From the NCBI GenBank assembly GCA_029222685.1, contig JARHVB010000005.1:124001-188000 (forward strand): 64,000 nucleotides of DNA. The letters run 5' to 3'. Positions 26,771 to 36,294 of this stretch are shown here, one piece after another (position 1 is the first letter of the stretch; each line of letters opens with the position of its first letter). This DNA comes from Terripilifer ovatus (lineage in GTDB: Bacteria; Pseudomonadota; Alphaproteobacteria; Rhizobiales; Beijerinckiaceae). The notes beneath the pieces are model-generated. The model was not told the origin of the DNA. It did not search any database and saw only the letters and a list, made by a program, of their open reading frames with translations. Position numbers and translations under genes: made by a program.

Positions 26771-28363
26771 TCAGTCCTTCACCGTGAGCTGGGTGAAGTC
26801 CTGATACCAGCTTTGCGCCTGCACGAATCCGACCACATTCTTGCCGAGCGCGCGCGGATTGAGATCGTGCACCACGAAAAGCCAGGCTGCATCGTCGACG
26901 ACGATCGTATGAGCCTCCGCGATCAGCCTGTCGCGTTCGGCGGGATCGAACGTCTCGAATGCCTTGCGAGACAGTTCGTCGACCTTCTCGTTCTTGTACA
27001 GACTCCAGTTGGAACCGGAGGGCGCAAACGCCATGCTGGTGAACTCGTTATAAAAATTCGTCGGATCGCCGAGCGGCAGGCCATGGGCGATACCGTCGCG
27101 ATGGGGCGTGTTGGGCGCACCCGGCGGCTGCCGCAGGGACGACAGCATGGTGCCCCAGTCGACGACTTCGTATGTGAGGTTGACGCCGACATCGCGCAGG
27201 TTCTGCTGCACCACCTCGCCCATCGGCAGCGGCACCATATTGCCGGAGCCGGCCGTCGGCAATTGTACGGTGATATCGAGCTTCTTGCCTCCCGGCCCGT
27301 AGCCGGCCTCCTTGAGCAGCGCCTTTGCCTTCTCGGGATCGTAGTTGAAGATCACGGACGGCTTGCCGAAATACTTGCTCTCCTTGTCGTAGAACCCGAT
27401 CGACGGTTTCGCCGTGCCGCCCAGCAATTCGACCATGCCGTCGCGGTCGAGCGCGTAATTGAGCGCGAGGCGCACCCGCTTGTCATGGAACGCCGACTTT
27501 TCCGTTGTATTGTATTGCCAGGCCCAGACATGCGGATAAGGCTTGGTGACCACCTGAAAGCCGGCGGCCTTCAAGGAAGGAATGGAATCGGGTGCCGGAT
27601 ACTCGATCCAGTCGACCTGGCCGGAGCGCAGCGCCGCAACGCGCGTGTTGGCATCGGGAATCGGCATCAGGATCAGCTTCTTCAGTTTCGGAATCCGGGT
27701 CTTGTCCCAGTAATCGTCGTTGCGGACGAGATCGATGGACACATGCGGGTTGATCTTCTCGACTTTGAACGGTCCGGTACCAGACGGGTTCGCCTGAAAA
27801 TCGAGCCAGTTGCCGATCTTCCTGTATTGCGTCGGACTGACGATGAAGACCCGCGAAATCATATAAGGCAGCACGCTGTAGGGCACCTTGGTATGCAGCG
27901 CGATATGGGTGTCGTCGATCTTCCAGTATTTGTCGACCTGTGACGTATAGTTGCGGTAGCTGCCGGCCTGCGCACGGTCATAGTTCGGCGCCTTGTCGTT
28001 CAGGTGCCGATCGAAGTTCCAGATGATGTCGTCGGCGGTCAACACACTGCCATCATGGAATTTCACGCCTTGCCTGATCGTGAAGATCCAGGTCTGCGGA
28101 TCGGCAGGATCGACCTTCCACTCGGTGGCAAGACCAGGCGTCAGGTCTGCGCTCTTGTCGACCTTGGTGAAGTCCCAGTTCACCAGCGCGTCATACATGG
28201 TATAGCCGGCAAAGCGGCCGCCCTCGCTGCCATTGTCGGGAATGCCGCCTGTCGTCGGCAGATCGGTCGTCGTCATACCGACGCGCAAGGTCTGGGCTTG
28301 CGATGAGGAGACGAAGAGCAGGAATACCAGAGAGCCGATCGCCGCAATGCTTCGAAACGCCAT
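26771..28363 (-). CDS. ABC transporter periplasmic binding protein, family 5
   Basis: 530 aa from ATG 28363 (GAGG six bases upstream; GTG 28375 in frame is possible). Signal peptide MAFRSIAAIGSLVFLLFVSSSQA. SBP_bac_5 hallmarks IRQGVKFHDGSVLTADDIIW and NPSGTGPFKVEKINP. Clearly paralogous to 32567-34189 (both share PDANTRVAALRSGQVD-type and VVHD..PRA segments), so the two probably bind related ligands. Encoded after its permeases, before the large amidase. Confidence 0.9.
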   Translation of the reverse strand: MAFRSIAAIGSLVFLLFVSSSQAQTLRVGMTTTDLPTTGGIPDNGSEGGRFAGYTMYDALVNWDFTKVDKSADLTPGLATEWKVDPADPQTWIFTIRQGVKFHDGSVLTADDIIWNFDRHLNDKAPNYDRAQAGSYRNYTSQVDKYWKIDDTHIALHTKVPYSVLPYMISRVFIVSPTQYRKIGNWLDFQANPSGTGPFKVEKINPHVSIDLVRNDDYWDKTRIPKLKKLILMPIPDANTRVAALRSGQVDWIEYPAPDSIPSLKAAGFQVVTKPYPHVWAWQYNTTEKSAFHDKRVRLALNYALDRDGMVELLGGTAKPSIGFYDKESKYFGKPSVIFNYDPEKAKALLKEAGYGPGGKKLDITVQLPTAGSGNMVPLPMGEVVQQNLRDVGVNLTYEVVDWGTMLSSLRQPPGAPNTPHRDGIAHGLPLGDPTNFYNEFTSMAFAPSGSNWSLYKNEKVDELSRKAFETFDPAERDRLIAEAHTIVVDDAAWLFVVHDLNPRALGKNVVGFVQAQSWYQDFTQLTVKD

Positions 28364-28478
28364 GGAACACCTCACGCAGACGGATCAAGCGGCATCGTCT
28401 TATGTGACGAAAGCCTCAAGAATGGACCACTCAAGTGCAAGCAAGTCGCATACCATGGAGCCAAACTGCCGCACGGTC

Positions 28479-29381
28479 TCAGGCTCTGACATCCATGGCC
28501 GAGCGCAACCCATCGCTCAGGAGATTGAAACAGACGCTCGTCGTGAAGATGCAGACGCCGGGCAATGTCGCCAGCAGCGGCTGCGTGTAGATCGCCGTGC
28601 GCAGGGTGTTGAGCATCAGCCCCCACTCGGCTTCCGGCGGTTTCACACCGAGCCCGAGGAAGGACAAGCCCGAGGCCAGGATCATCGAGACGCTGACCAA
28701 AGTCGTCGCATAGACGAAGATCGGACCGAGCACGTTCGGCAGCACATGCACGCGCACGAGCCGCCGACTGCCGGCGCCGGTGGCGCGCGCCGCCTCGACA
28801 TAATCGAGATTGCGCACCGAGGTCGTGACGCTTTCCGAAACCCGGATCATCGGCGGAATGAAAACGAGTGTCAGCGCCAGGATGGCATTGAAGATGCCGG
28901 GCCCCAGTGCGCCGCTGATCGCCACCGCCAGCAGAACGGACGGAAATGCGTAAAACACGTCCGTCGCCCGCATGATCAGCATATTGACCTTGCCGCCGGC
29001 AAACCCAGCGGTGATGCCCAGGCCGCCGCCGATCAGAAAGGCAACAACGACAGGCGCAATGCCGAGGAACCAGGAATAGCGGCCGCCGTACATAAGCCGC
29101 GAGAGCATGTCGCGGCCCAGTTCGTCCGTGCCGAGCAGATGTCCCTGCCAGCCGACCGGCTTCAGCCTCCGTCCGGTGCTTCCCTGCAGCGGATCGAACG
29201 GCGCCAGCAGCGGTGCGAACAGGATGATCAGCAGCATCACCAGCAGGATCGCGCCGCAGATCAGTGTGACCCGGTCGCGCGACACGCGGCGCACGACGCC
29301 TTTCCAATAGCCAGGGCTGACCACGACCGGTGGTGGATTGCGGCCGCTGAGACGGCCTTCCTGAGACGAGATCACGCTCAC
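28479..29381 (-). CDS. ABC transporter permease, DppC-like
   Basis: 300 aa from GTG 29381, which overlaps the DppB-like stop (GTGA). N-terminal membrane span, then LGTDELGRDMLSRLMYGGR and the coupling loop VEAARATGAGSRRLVRVHVLPN. Its partner permease lies immediately upstream. 115 bases separate it from the binding-protein gene. Confidence 0.9.
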   Translation of the reverse strand: MSVISSQEGRLSGRNPPPVVVSPGYWKGVVRRVSRDRVTLICGAILLVMLLIILFAPLLAPFDPLQGSTGRRLKPVGWQGHLLGTDELGRDMLSRLMYGGRYSWFLGIAPVVVAFLIGGGLGITAGFAGGKVNMLIMRATDVFYAFPSVLLAVAISGALGPGIFNAILALTLVFIPPMIRVSESVTTSVRNLDYVEAARATGAGSRRLVRVHVLPNVLGPIFVYATTLVSVSMILASGLSFLGLGVKPPEAEWGLMLNTLRTAIYTQPLLATLPGVCIFTTSVCFNLLSDGLRSAMDVRA

Positions 29382-30322
29382 GTCCGGCGCATCCTTGGGT
29401 CGATCGCCGTCTGCACCAGATCGACGATGAGATTGAGCAAGACGAAGAACATGGCAAGCACGAGCGTCGCGCCCTGGATGACGGGAATGTCGCGGCGGAA
29501 GATGGCGTTGTTCAGCATCATGCCGGTGCCTGGCCAGCTGAAGACGGATTCGACAAGGATGGAGCCACCCATCAGATAGCCGAACTGCAGGCCCATCACC
29601 GCCAGCACGGTCGGCGCCGCATTCTTCACCACATGGAGCAGCAGGCCGCTGCGCCTTATGCCCTTGCCGCGCAGGGTGGTGATGAAATCCTGGTTGAGGA
29701 TTTCGATCACCGTCCCGCGCACGGTCCGCGTGATCAGGCCGGCCGGGATGACCGACAGGGTGATCGCCGGCAGGATGAGAAAGCGGATATGCACCCAGTC
29801 CCACACCCAGTCGCTTGGCCCCGCGCCCATGGCCGGTAGCGCGGCGAGCAGCACGCTGAAGATGATCACCATCACCATGCCGAGCCAGTAATGCGGCACC
29901 GACACGCCGGCGACAGCGAAGCCGACGCATAATCGATCGATCCATGTCCCTTGAAAGAAAGCGGCCAGGCTGCCGAGCGCCACCCCCAGGCTGAAACCGA
30001 TCGTCGCCGCCGTGACCGCGAGGACGAATGTCTTGCCGCTCGCCAGCATCAGATCGCCGGCGATCGGCCGGCGGCTGGCGATCGAACGTCCAAGGTCGCC
30101 CTGCACCACATGCGAGAGCCAGACAGCGAACTGTACCGGCAACGGCTTGTCGAGCCCGTATTCGCGGCGAACCTGCTCGACCGCCTCCTTCGGCGTGTCT
30201 GGCGGCACGATGGAATCGATCGGATCGCCCGGCGCGATATGCACCAGCATGAAGCAGACCAGGCTTACGAGCAGCGCGATCGGAATGGCATAGGCGACGC
30301 GCCTTACGATATAGAGCAGCAA
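29378..30322 (-). CDS. ABC transporter permease, DppB-like
   Basis: 314 aa. The start is TTG 30322: AGGAGA sits five bases upstream and the encoded LLYIVRRVAYAIPIALLVSL is the expected family N-terminus. HIAPGDPIDSIVPPDTP near residue 30 and the coupling loop FITTLRGKGIRRSGLLLHVVKN are typical. Follows the ATPase pair after 46 bases. Confidence 0.9.
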   Translation of the reverse strand: MLLYIVRRVAYAIPIALLVSLVCFMLVHIAPGDPIDSIVPPDTPKEAVEQVRREYGLDKPLPVQFAVWLSHVVQGDLGRSIASRRPIAGDLMLASGKTFVLAVTAATIGFSLGVALGSLAAFFQGTWIDRLCVGFAVAGVSVPHYWLGMVMVIIFSVLLAALPAMGAGPSDWVWDWVHIRFLILPAITLSVIPAGLITRTVRGTVIEILNQDFITTLRGKGIRRSGLLLHVVKNAAPTVLAVMGLQFGYLMGGSILVESVFSWPGTGMMLNNAIFRRDIPVIQGATLVLAMFFVLLNLIVDLVQTAIDPRMRRT

Positions 30323-30368
30323 CCGGCTCTCCTACTATGCTTTGCTCCGACCGTACGCCCGGCGATTG

Positions 30369-31346
30369 TCATGCGGCGTCCTCCACCAGCACGCAGCGGG
30401 CGCCGCGCTCCGGCCCCAGCTTGTGCAAAGCCGGCACGTCCGCCGTGCAGGACCGTGTGGCCTCGCTGCAGCGCGGCGCGAAAGCGCAACCCGGCGGCAG
30501 GTCGCTCAGATCGGGCGGCGCGCCAGGAATCGTCGTCAGACGCTTGCCGCGCATGCCGGCATGGACGGTCGCGCCGAGAAGGCCGCGCGTATAGGGATGC
30601 ATGGGCTGGCGCATCACATCGCGCACCGGCCCTTCTTCGACGAAGCGACCCGCATACATGACGGCGATCCGGTCGGCGATCTCGCCGGCGACGCCGAGAT
30701 CATGGGTGACGAAGATGATGCCCATGCCGAGTTCCTGCTGCAGCTTGTGCAGCAGAAGCAGCACTTGAATCTGAACGGTCGCATCGAGTGCGGTCGTCGG
30801 CTCGTCGGCCAGCAGCAGTTTCGGCCGGCACGACAGCGCGATCGCGATCATCGCACGTTGCCGCAGACCGCCCGACAGTTCATGCGGGTAAGCGGCAAGC
30901 CGGCGTTTGGCGGATGGAATCTGCACAAGCTCGAGCAGATCGAGCGCGCGGCGATCGGCCTCGCCACGCGAAATGCCCTCGTGACGGATGATCGTCTCGG
31001 CGATCTGCCGGCCGATGGTGAACACTGGATCGAGCGCCGTCATCGGCTCCTGAAAGATCATCGACACCAGCCGGCCGCGCAGCGAGTTGAGCTTCGCGTC
31101 GGAAATAGTGAGCATGTCTTCGCCACAGACGCTGAGGCTTCCCGACATCACCGTCTTTTTCGGCGGATTGAGCCTGAGCAGCGAGCGCAAGGTGACGGAT
31201 TTGCCCGACCCGCTCTCGCCAAGGATGCAAAGCGCTTCCTTCTCGGCGAGGTCGAAATCGACGCCGTTCACCGCCTGCACGGTGGCATCGGGCGAAACGA
31301 ATTCGATCGAAAGGTCGCGCGCACGGACCAGTATGTCGCCGCTCAT
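30369..31346 (-). CDS. ABC transporter ATPase, DppD/OppD-like
   Basis: 325 aa from ATG 31346, overlapping the upstream ATPase stop (ATGA). Walker A GESGSGKSV, Q-loop IFQEPMTALDPVF, signature LSGGLRQRA, Walker [13 protein letters not shown], switch VTHD. The full-length C-terminal domain has the cysteine cluster GCAFAPRCSEATRSC plus a later Cys, a feature of oligopeptide/dipeptide ATPases that may bind Fe-S (known for DppD-type enzymes). Confidence 0.92.
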   Translation of the reverse strand: MSGDILVRARDLSIEFVSPDATVQAVNGVDFDLAEKEALCILGESGSGKSVTLRSLLRLNPPKKTVMSGSLSVCGEDMLTISDAKLNSLRGRLVSMIFQEPMTALDPVFTIGRQIAETIIRHEGISRGEADRRALDLLELVQIPSAKRRLAAYPHELSGGLRQRAMIAIALSCRPKLLLADEPTTALDATVQIQVLLLLHKLQQELGMGIIFVTHDLGVAGEIADRIAVMYAGRFVEEGPVRDVMRQPMHPYTRGLLGATVHAGMRGKRLTTIPGAPPDLSDLPPGCAFAPRCSEATRSCTADVPALHKLGPERGARCVLVEDAA

Positions 31347-32404
31347 GCCGCGAACTCCTGGGGCGCGAGGCTGTGGCCGCTCTCGGGCTCGACAGCGTGA
31401 CAGGCAACCTGATGAAGACCTTGCACCGTCGTCATCGCCGGAACGCTGTGCGCGCAAATATCCTCGGCGATCCTGCAGCGCGTGCGGAAACGGCATCCCG
31501 ACGGCGGGTTGACCGGATTGGGCGGATCACCCGTGATCGGCGGTTCGGTACGGCGCAGATCCGGGTCCATCGAAGGACGGCTCGCGAGCAGCGCCTGCGT
31601 ATAGGGATGCTGTGGCTGGTCGAAGATGCCGTCGACGGGGCCTATTTCAGCAATACGCCCGAGATACATCACCAGCACCCGGTCGGCGATATGTTGCACG
31701 ACATTGAGATCATGGCTGATGAAGAGATAGGTCAGGCCGAACTCGTCCTTGAGATCGACCAGCATGTTAAGCACCTGCGCCTCGACCGATTTGTCGAGCG
31801 CGGAGACGGGCTCGTCGAGAATCAGCATGCGCGGCCGCAGCGCGAGGGCGCGCGCGATGTTGATGCGCTGGCGCTGGCCGCCGGAAAGCTCGTGCGGAAA
31901 GCGCCGGCCGAACTGACCCGGCGCCATGCCGACGGCGACCAGCAATTCATGGGCGCGCTGGATGGCGGCGGAACGCGCAAGGCCATGCACCATCGGGCCA
32001 AAGGCGATGGATTCCTCGATCGTCAGCCGCGGATTGAGCGAGGCATAGGAATCCTGGAACACCATCTGCACCTGGCGGCGGTATTCCTTCAGCGGCAGAG
32101 CACGGGAGCCCACCGCCTCACCATCGAAAATGATCTCGCCGCGCGTCATGCCGAGCAGCGCCATGATCAGGCGCGAAGCGGTGGATTTGCCGCAGCCGGA
32201 TTCACCGACGATGCCGAGCGTCTCGCCCTTCCGGATCTCAAAGTCGAGACCGTCGACAGCCTGAACCATGCCCGATCTGCCGAACAAGCCGCCTTTGATC
32301 GGAAAATGTTTGACAAGATCGCGAACGATCAGGAGCGGCTGCGCTGGCCCTCCACGATCCGGCAATTCGGACAAATCCTGCTTCAGTCGTTCAGCGATCG
32401 ACAT
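31343..32404 (-). CDS. ABC transporter ATPase, DppF/OppF-like
   Basis: 353 aa from ATG 32404; TTG 32440 in frame is less likely. Walker [11 protein letters not shown]-loop VFQDSYASLNPRL, signature LSGGQRQRI, Walker [12 protein letters not shown], switch ISHD, and the C-terminal cysteine cluster GCRFRTRCRIAEDIC. First gene of the minus-strand operon ATPase-ATPase-permease-permease-binding protein-amidase, divergent from the paralogous binding protein across a 162-base spacer. Confidence 0.9.
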   Translation of the reverse strand: MSIAERLKQDLSELPDRGGPAQPLLIVRDLVKHFPIKGGLFGRSGMVQAVDGLDFEIRKGETLGIVGESGCGKSTASRLIMALLGMTRGEIIFDGEAVGSRALPLKEYRRQVQMVFQDSYASLNPRLTIEESIAFGPMVHGLARSAAIQRAHELLVAVGMAPGQFGRRFPHELSGGQRQRINIARALALRPRMLILDEPVSALDKSVEAQVLNMLVDLKDEFGLTYLFISHDLNVVQHIADRVLVMYLGRIAEIGPVDGIFDQPQHPYTQALLASRPSMDPDLRRTEPPITGDPPNPVNPPSGCRFRTRCRIAEDICAHSVPAMTTVQGLHQVACHAVEPESGHSLAPQEFAA

Positions 32405-32482
32405 CCGCAAATACAAGCAACTCGTATGCCATAGCAACAAGTGGTGACCATCAACACTACGATCCTGTGCCGCGCTGCCTTT

Positions 32483-32504
32483 CCACGATGACTTGGCATC
32501 GTGG
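32483..32504. promoter_or_regulatory. 22-bp inverted repeat in divergent promoter, candidate operator
   Basis: Perfect 8-bp arms CCACGATG / CATCGTGG separated by ACTTGG, between two divergent units that each contain a binding protein and an amidase. Position suits joint control of both sides. No regulator gene is linked. Confidence 0.45.
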
Positions 32505-32566
32505 TTGCCTGTCGTTATCTGACCAGCTCGCGCGCGGCGCGGCCAGACGCATCGACCGGGAGATAA

Positions 32567-34189
32567 ATGTTGAATCGATTCAGCCGTTTGGTGGCAGCTC
32601 TGCCCCGCGTATCTTTGGTTTTCACAATAATTTTCGCCAGTTCGTTTCTCGCCCTGCCGCGCGAGGCCGCCGCCGCCTCGACATTGCGCATTGCCATTTC
32701 CCTAAGCGATGTGCCGGTTTTGTGGGCCGCGCCCGATGGAGGCTTCGAAGGCGCCCGCTTCGGCGGCTATACGGTTTTCGATCCGCTCGTCACCTGGGAT
32801 CTGTCGTCGGAGACCGAACCATCGCGGCTGGTGCCTGGCCTCGCGGAATCCTGGACGATCGATCCGGACAACAAGAAACGCTGGACCTTCAAGCTGCGCG
32901 ACGCGGTCTTTCACGACGGCTCGCCCTGGAACGCCGATGCGGCGCTGTGGAATCTCGATGCCTTCACCAATCAGAAGGCGCCGCAATACAATGCGCTGCG
33001 CGCCGGCATCGCGCGCACGCGCACGCAGTCGATCGCTTCCTACGGCAAGATCGACGACCATACGATCTTCATAGAGACGAAGGAGGTCAACTCCTTCCTG
33101 CTCTTCGAACTCTCCAGCATGTTCTTCGCCAGTCCCGCCCGCTTTGCCGAGGTCGGCAACGACTGGCAGAAATTCGCCCAGAACCCCTCCGGCACCGGAC
33201 CTTATAAATTCGTATCGCTGCGCCCCGGACAGGAACTGGAGCTCGCGGCCAACACGCAATACTGGGACAAGAAGCGCGTTCCGAAAATGGAGCGCCTCAC
33301 CATCCTGCCCGTGCCCGAGCCCAACACGCGCGTTGCGGCCCTTCGGTCCGGGCAGGTCGATCTGATCGAGACCCTGCCACCCGATTCCATCACCGCGCTC
33401 AAGGGTGCCGGTTTCAAGATCACAGCCAATGTCTATCCGCACACCTGGATCTGGCGTTTGAATTTTAACGAAGGAACCCCATTTGCCGATGTCAGAATCC
33501 GCAAGGCGGCCAATCTCGCCATCGATCGTGAGTCCATTGTGGAGCTCGTCGAAAAAACTGCCGAGGCCGCGAAAGGCTATGCACCGCCCGACGCCCCATG
33601 GTTCGGCAAGCCCAGCTTCAACCTCCGATATGATCCAACCGAAGCCAAGAAGCTCCTCGCGGAGGCCGGCTACGGCCCCAACAAGCCCGTCAATGTGAAG
33701 ATCGTCATCTCGTCGTCAGGCGGCGGCCAGATGGTGCCGCTGTCGATGAACGAACAGATTCAGGAGAACCTGCGCGCCGTCGGCATCAACGTCACCTATG
33801 ATGTCCGCGACTTCACCGCCATGATCAACATGCTGCGCGCCGGCGCCAAATCCGTGGGCGCGGACGGTCTCAATGTCGCGATGACCATGCAGGAGCCGGG
33901 TTCCGGCATCGCCTCCTACGAGTCGACGCTGGCGCCGCCAGCCGGCAGCAATTGGGGCTCCTACAATAATCCGGCATTCGACGCGGCGATCAGGGCAGCC
34001 CGGGCCGAGTTCGACCCCGCCAAACAGGAAGAGGCGATGAAGAAGGTCAACGAGGTCCTGACCGATGATGCCGCGGCGCTGCTTGTGGTCCATGATTTCG
34101 GGCCGCGGGCGATGTCGCCCAAGGTCAAGGGCTTTATCCAGGCCAGGAACTGGTATCAGGATTATACATCCATCCAGGTTGCCGATTGA
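32567..34189 (+). CDS. ABC transporter periplasmic binding protein, family 5 (no own permeases)
   Basis: 540 aa; GGGAG precedes ATG 32567. Signal peptide through LPREAAAA near residue 36. LRDAVFHDGSPWNADAALWN and NPSGTGPYKFVSLRPG are SBP_bac_5 hallmarks. Paralogue of 26771-28363; since no permease genes follow, it likely feeds the divergently encoded Dpp/Opp importer with a second ligand (inference). Followed after 29 bases by an amidase. Confidence 0.9.
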   Translation: MLNRFSRLVAALPRVSLVFTIIFASSFLALPREAAAASTLRIAISLSDVPVLWAAPDGGFEGARFGGYTVFDPLVTWDLSSETEPSRLVPGLAESWTIDPDNKKRWTFKLRDAVFHDGSPWNADAALWNLDAFTNQKAPQYNALRAGIARTRTQSIASYGKIDDHTIFIETKEVNSFLLFELSSMFFASPARFAEVGNDWQKFAQNPSGTGPYKFVSLRPGQELELAANTQYWDKKRVPKMERLTILPVPEPNTRVAALRSGQVDLIETLPPDSITALKGAGFKITANVYPHTWIWRLNFNEGTPFADVRIRKAANLAIDRESIVELVEKTAEAAKGYAPPDAPWFGKPSFNLRYDPTEAKKLLAEAGYGPNKPVNVKIVISSSGGGQMVPLSMNEQIQENLRAVGINVTYDVRDFTAMINMLRAGAKSVGADGLNVAMTMQEPGSGIASYESTLAPPAGSNWGSYNNPAFDAAIRAARAEFDPAKQEEAMKKVNEVLTDDAAALLVVHDFGPRAMSPKVKGFIQARNWYQDYTSIQVAD

Positions 34190-34218
34190 ACGCCAGCGAT
34201 GAGAAACGAGCAGTATTG

Positions 34219-35706
34219 ATGTCGGGTAAATCCAACTTCCAGGTCGAAGAAAAAACGATCGCCGAAATCCACGCGGCCTATCTTGCGGGAGAAACAACCG
34301 CAGAGGCTGTCACGCAGGCGTTTCTCGACCGCATCGAGGCTTATGACCGCCGCGGCCCGGCCCTGTGGACGATCGTAGTCACGAATCCGAAAGCCATCGC
34401 GGATGCGCAAGCCCTCGATCAGGCATTGAAGCAGAGCGGCAAGCTCAGCGGCCCGCTGCACGGTATTCCCGTGCTGGTGAAGGACAATTACGACGTCGCC
34501 GGCCTGCAGACCACCGGCGGCTCGGCGACGCTGCTGGGATGGATACCGCCCAAGGACGCGACGGTGATCGCCAAACTACGCGCGGCCGGCGCCATCATCC
34601 TGGCCAAGACCACCATGTCGGAATGGGCGCGCGGCGGCCTCGACAACATCAATTCCGTTTTGCCGAGCTTCGCGCGCAATCCCTACAATACAGCGCACGC
34701 TACCGGCGGTTCCTCCGGCGGCACCGGTGGCGGCCTCGCCGCGAATTTCGGCGTCGTCGGTCTTGGATCGGATACGTTCGGCTCGATCCGCAATCCGTCG
34801 TCCAACTGCGCGCTCGCCGGCCTGCGGCCGAGCTGGGCCCTCGTCTCCCGCGCGGGCATGGTCGGGCTCTATGATGCGCGCGACACCGCGGGCCCTATGG
34901 CTCGCACCGTCACCGATCTCGTCGCTCTGCTCGACGTCATCGCCGGCGTCGATCCCGCCGATCCGGCGACCGCCGGAGCGGAAGGCCATATTCCCGCGAC
35001 ATTCAAGACCTCTCTCAAGCTCGACGGCGCGCGGGGGAAACGCATCGGCGTGCTGCGCCAGGCGTTTCCGCCGCAAGCCTCCGACCCGCAGGTAACGACG
35101 CTTGTCGATCGTGCGGCGGAAGACCTGCGCGCTGCCGGCGCCACGATCGTCGATCCCTTTGTCGTGCCTGAGTTCGATTCTTTTCCGCCGCGACCGCACC
35201 CGCTTAGCGAGGTTCGCGCCGCGATCGAGACCTATCTCGCCAAGACGGGGCCGGAGTTCCCAAAGACATTGTCGGAGGTCGTCGCATCGCATAAGTTCCA
35301 TCCGCTGCACGAGGTCGGTCTTGTCACCACCGCCGTTGCGCCGCCGCCACGAGAAGATCCAGTCGTTCATAACCTCGAGGCCGACGAAATCCGCATGCGC
35401 GAGGCCTATGACAAGGCCATGCGGGACGCGGGCATCGATGCTTTCATCCTACCCGTGGCGAGCTTTCCGCCGAAGCTGAACGGCGACCGCAATACGACGC
35501 CGACCGGCGTGACGACATGGATCGCCTCGGGCCTGCATTGGCCCGCCGCCGTGGTGCCGATGGGCTACACCCATGAAGACCTGCCCTCGGGCCTGCAGAT
35601 CGTCGGACGGCCGTGGACCGAGGCGATCCTTCTCGAAATCGCCTATGCTTACGAACAGGCGACCCATCATCGCCACCCGCCATCGACCGTTCCGCCGCTG
35701 AGCTGA
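34219..35706 (+). CDS. Amidase signature family hydrolase
   Basis: 495 aa from ATG 34219; TTG 34186 in frame is weaker. Catalytic Lys88 in HGIPVLVKDN, Ser165/166 in ATGGSSGGTGGG, and nucleophile Ser189 in DTFGSIRNPS, so the triad is intact. No signal peptide, hence cytoplasmic. Co-transcribed with the binding protein upstream, suggesting the imported compound is an amide. Converges with the CMD-like gene (10-base gap). Confidence 0.9.
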   Translation: MSGKSNFQVEEKTIAEIHAAYLAGETTAEAVTQAFLDRIEAYDRRGPALWTIVVTNPKAIADAQALDQALKQSGKLSGPLHGIPVLVKDNYDVAGLQTTGGSATLLGWIPPKDATVIAKLRAAGAIILAKTTMSEWARGGLDNINSVLPSFARNPYNTAHATGGSSGGTGGGLAANFGVVGLGSDTFGSIRNPSSNCALAGLRPSWALVSRAGMVGLYDARDTAGPMARTVTDLVALLDVIAGVDPADPATAGAEGHIPATFKTSLKLDGARGKRIGVLRQAFPPQASDPQVTTLVDRAAEDLRAAGATIVDPFVVPEFDSFPPRPHPLSEVRAAIETYLAKTGPEFPKTLSEVVASHKFHPLHEVGLVTTAVAPPPREDPVVHNLEADEIRMREAYDKAMRDAGIDAFILPVASFPPKLNGDRNTTPTGVTTWIASGLHWPAAVVPMGYTHEDLPSGLQIVGRPWTEAILLEIAYAYEQATHHRHPPSTVPPLS

Positions 35707-35716
35707 AGCGACGCTG

Positions 35717-36232
35717 TCAGCCGTAAATCTTCATCGCGATCGAAACGCCACTGTAATACCCAAGAAAAGCGATCAGCTCGGCCACGCCGTCGGCGCCGAG
35801 CGTCTGTTCTGCATGATTGAAAATGTCGTCAGTAACCGGTTCGCCACGATCGCAAGCGGAAGCGAGCGCATAGATCGCGTTCTGGTGCTGACTCTCAAAG
35901 GGTGGAAGCGTGCCCGCCTGCAGGGCCGCGATCACCGCTTCCGGCGTGCCGGCCTCGCGCATGAACTTGTAATGCGCGTCGAGCACCGACGTCGAACCCC
36001 AGTGCCGCGCCATCACGATGGCGGCGATCTCCCATTCGGGCTTGCTGAGCAGCGAGGCCGTGTTCAGCATGGTGCCGAGCGGCTCGATCGCCTTTGCCAG
36101 GGTCGGGCTTTGCAGCCAGACTTTCACCGGCAAGGGGATGCGACCGCGCTTCTCCAGAACCGTCTTCAGCACATCCTGCTGCGCCGGCGAATAGTCTTCG
36201 AAAGCAAGGTCTTTGAGGCGCGGGCCGGCCAT
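35717..36232 (-). CDS. AhpD/carboxymuconolactone-decarboxylase-like protein
   Basis: 171 aa; GGAG precedes ATG 36232. Helical CMD-fold pattern with PEWEIAAIVMARHWGSTSVLDAHYKFMREAG at residues about 66-96 (AhpD/CMD core) and a C-terminal helix pair. It lacks the CxxC of AhpD peroxidases, so a redox role is unlikely; the core histidine in LDAHYKF fits lactone decarboxylases or uncharacterised members. Precise reaction unknown. Same strand as and 62 bases downstream of the 2OG oxygenase. Confidence 0.75.
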   Translation of the reverse strand: MAGPRLKDLAFEDYSPAQQDVLKTVLEKRGRIPLPVKVWLQSPTLAKAIEPLGTMLNTASLLSKPEWEIAAIVMARHWGSTSVLDAHYKFMREAGTPEAVIAALQAGTLPPFESQHQNAIYALASACDRGEPVTDDIFNHAEQTLGADGVAELIAFLGYYSGVSIAMKIYG

Positions 36233-36294
36233 ACTCTTCTCCAGATCGTCATAACATCGCAGCCCGAGCCTGCATCAAACTTGCCCCGCCAAGC

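Noticed and set aside
28233..29579. 448-codon plus-strand frame
   Set aside because: Shadow of the minus-strand DppC-like permease and receptor gene; its low-complexity Arg/Gln/Asp content is typical of antisense frames.
35717..36232. AhpD-type peroxidase
   Set aside because: The CxxC redox pair required for AhpD is absent.
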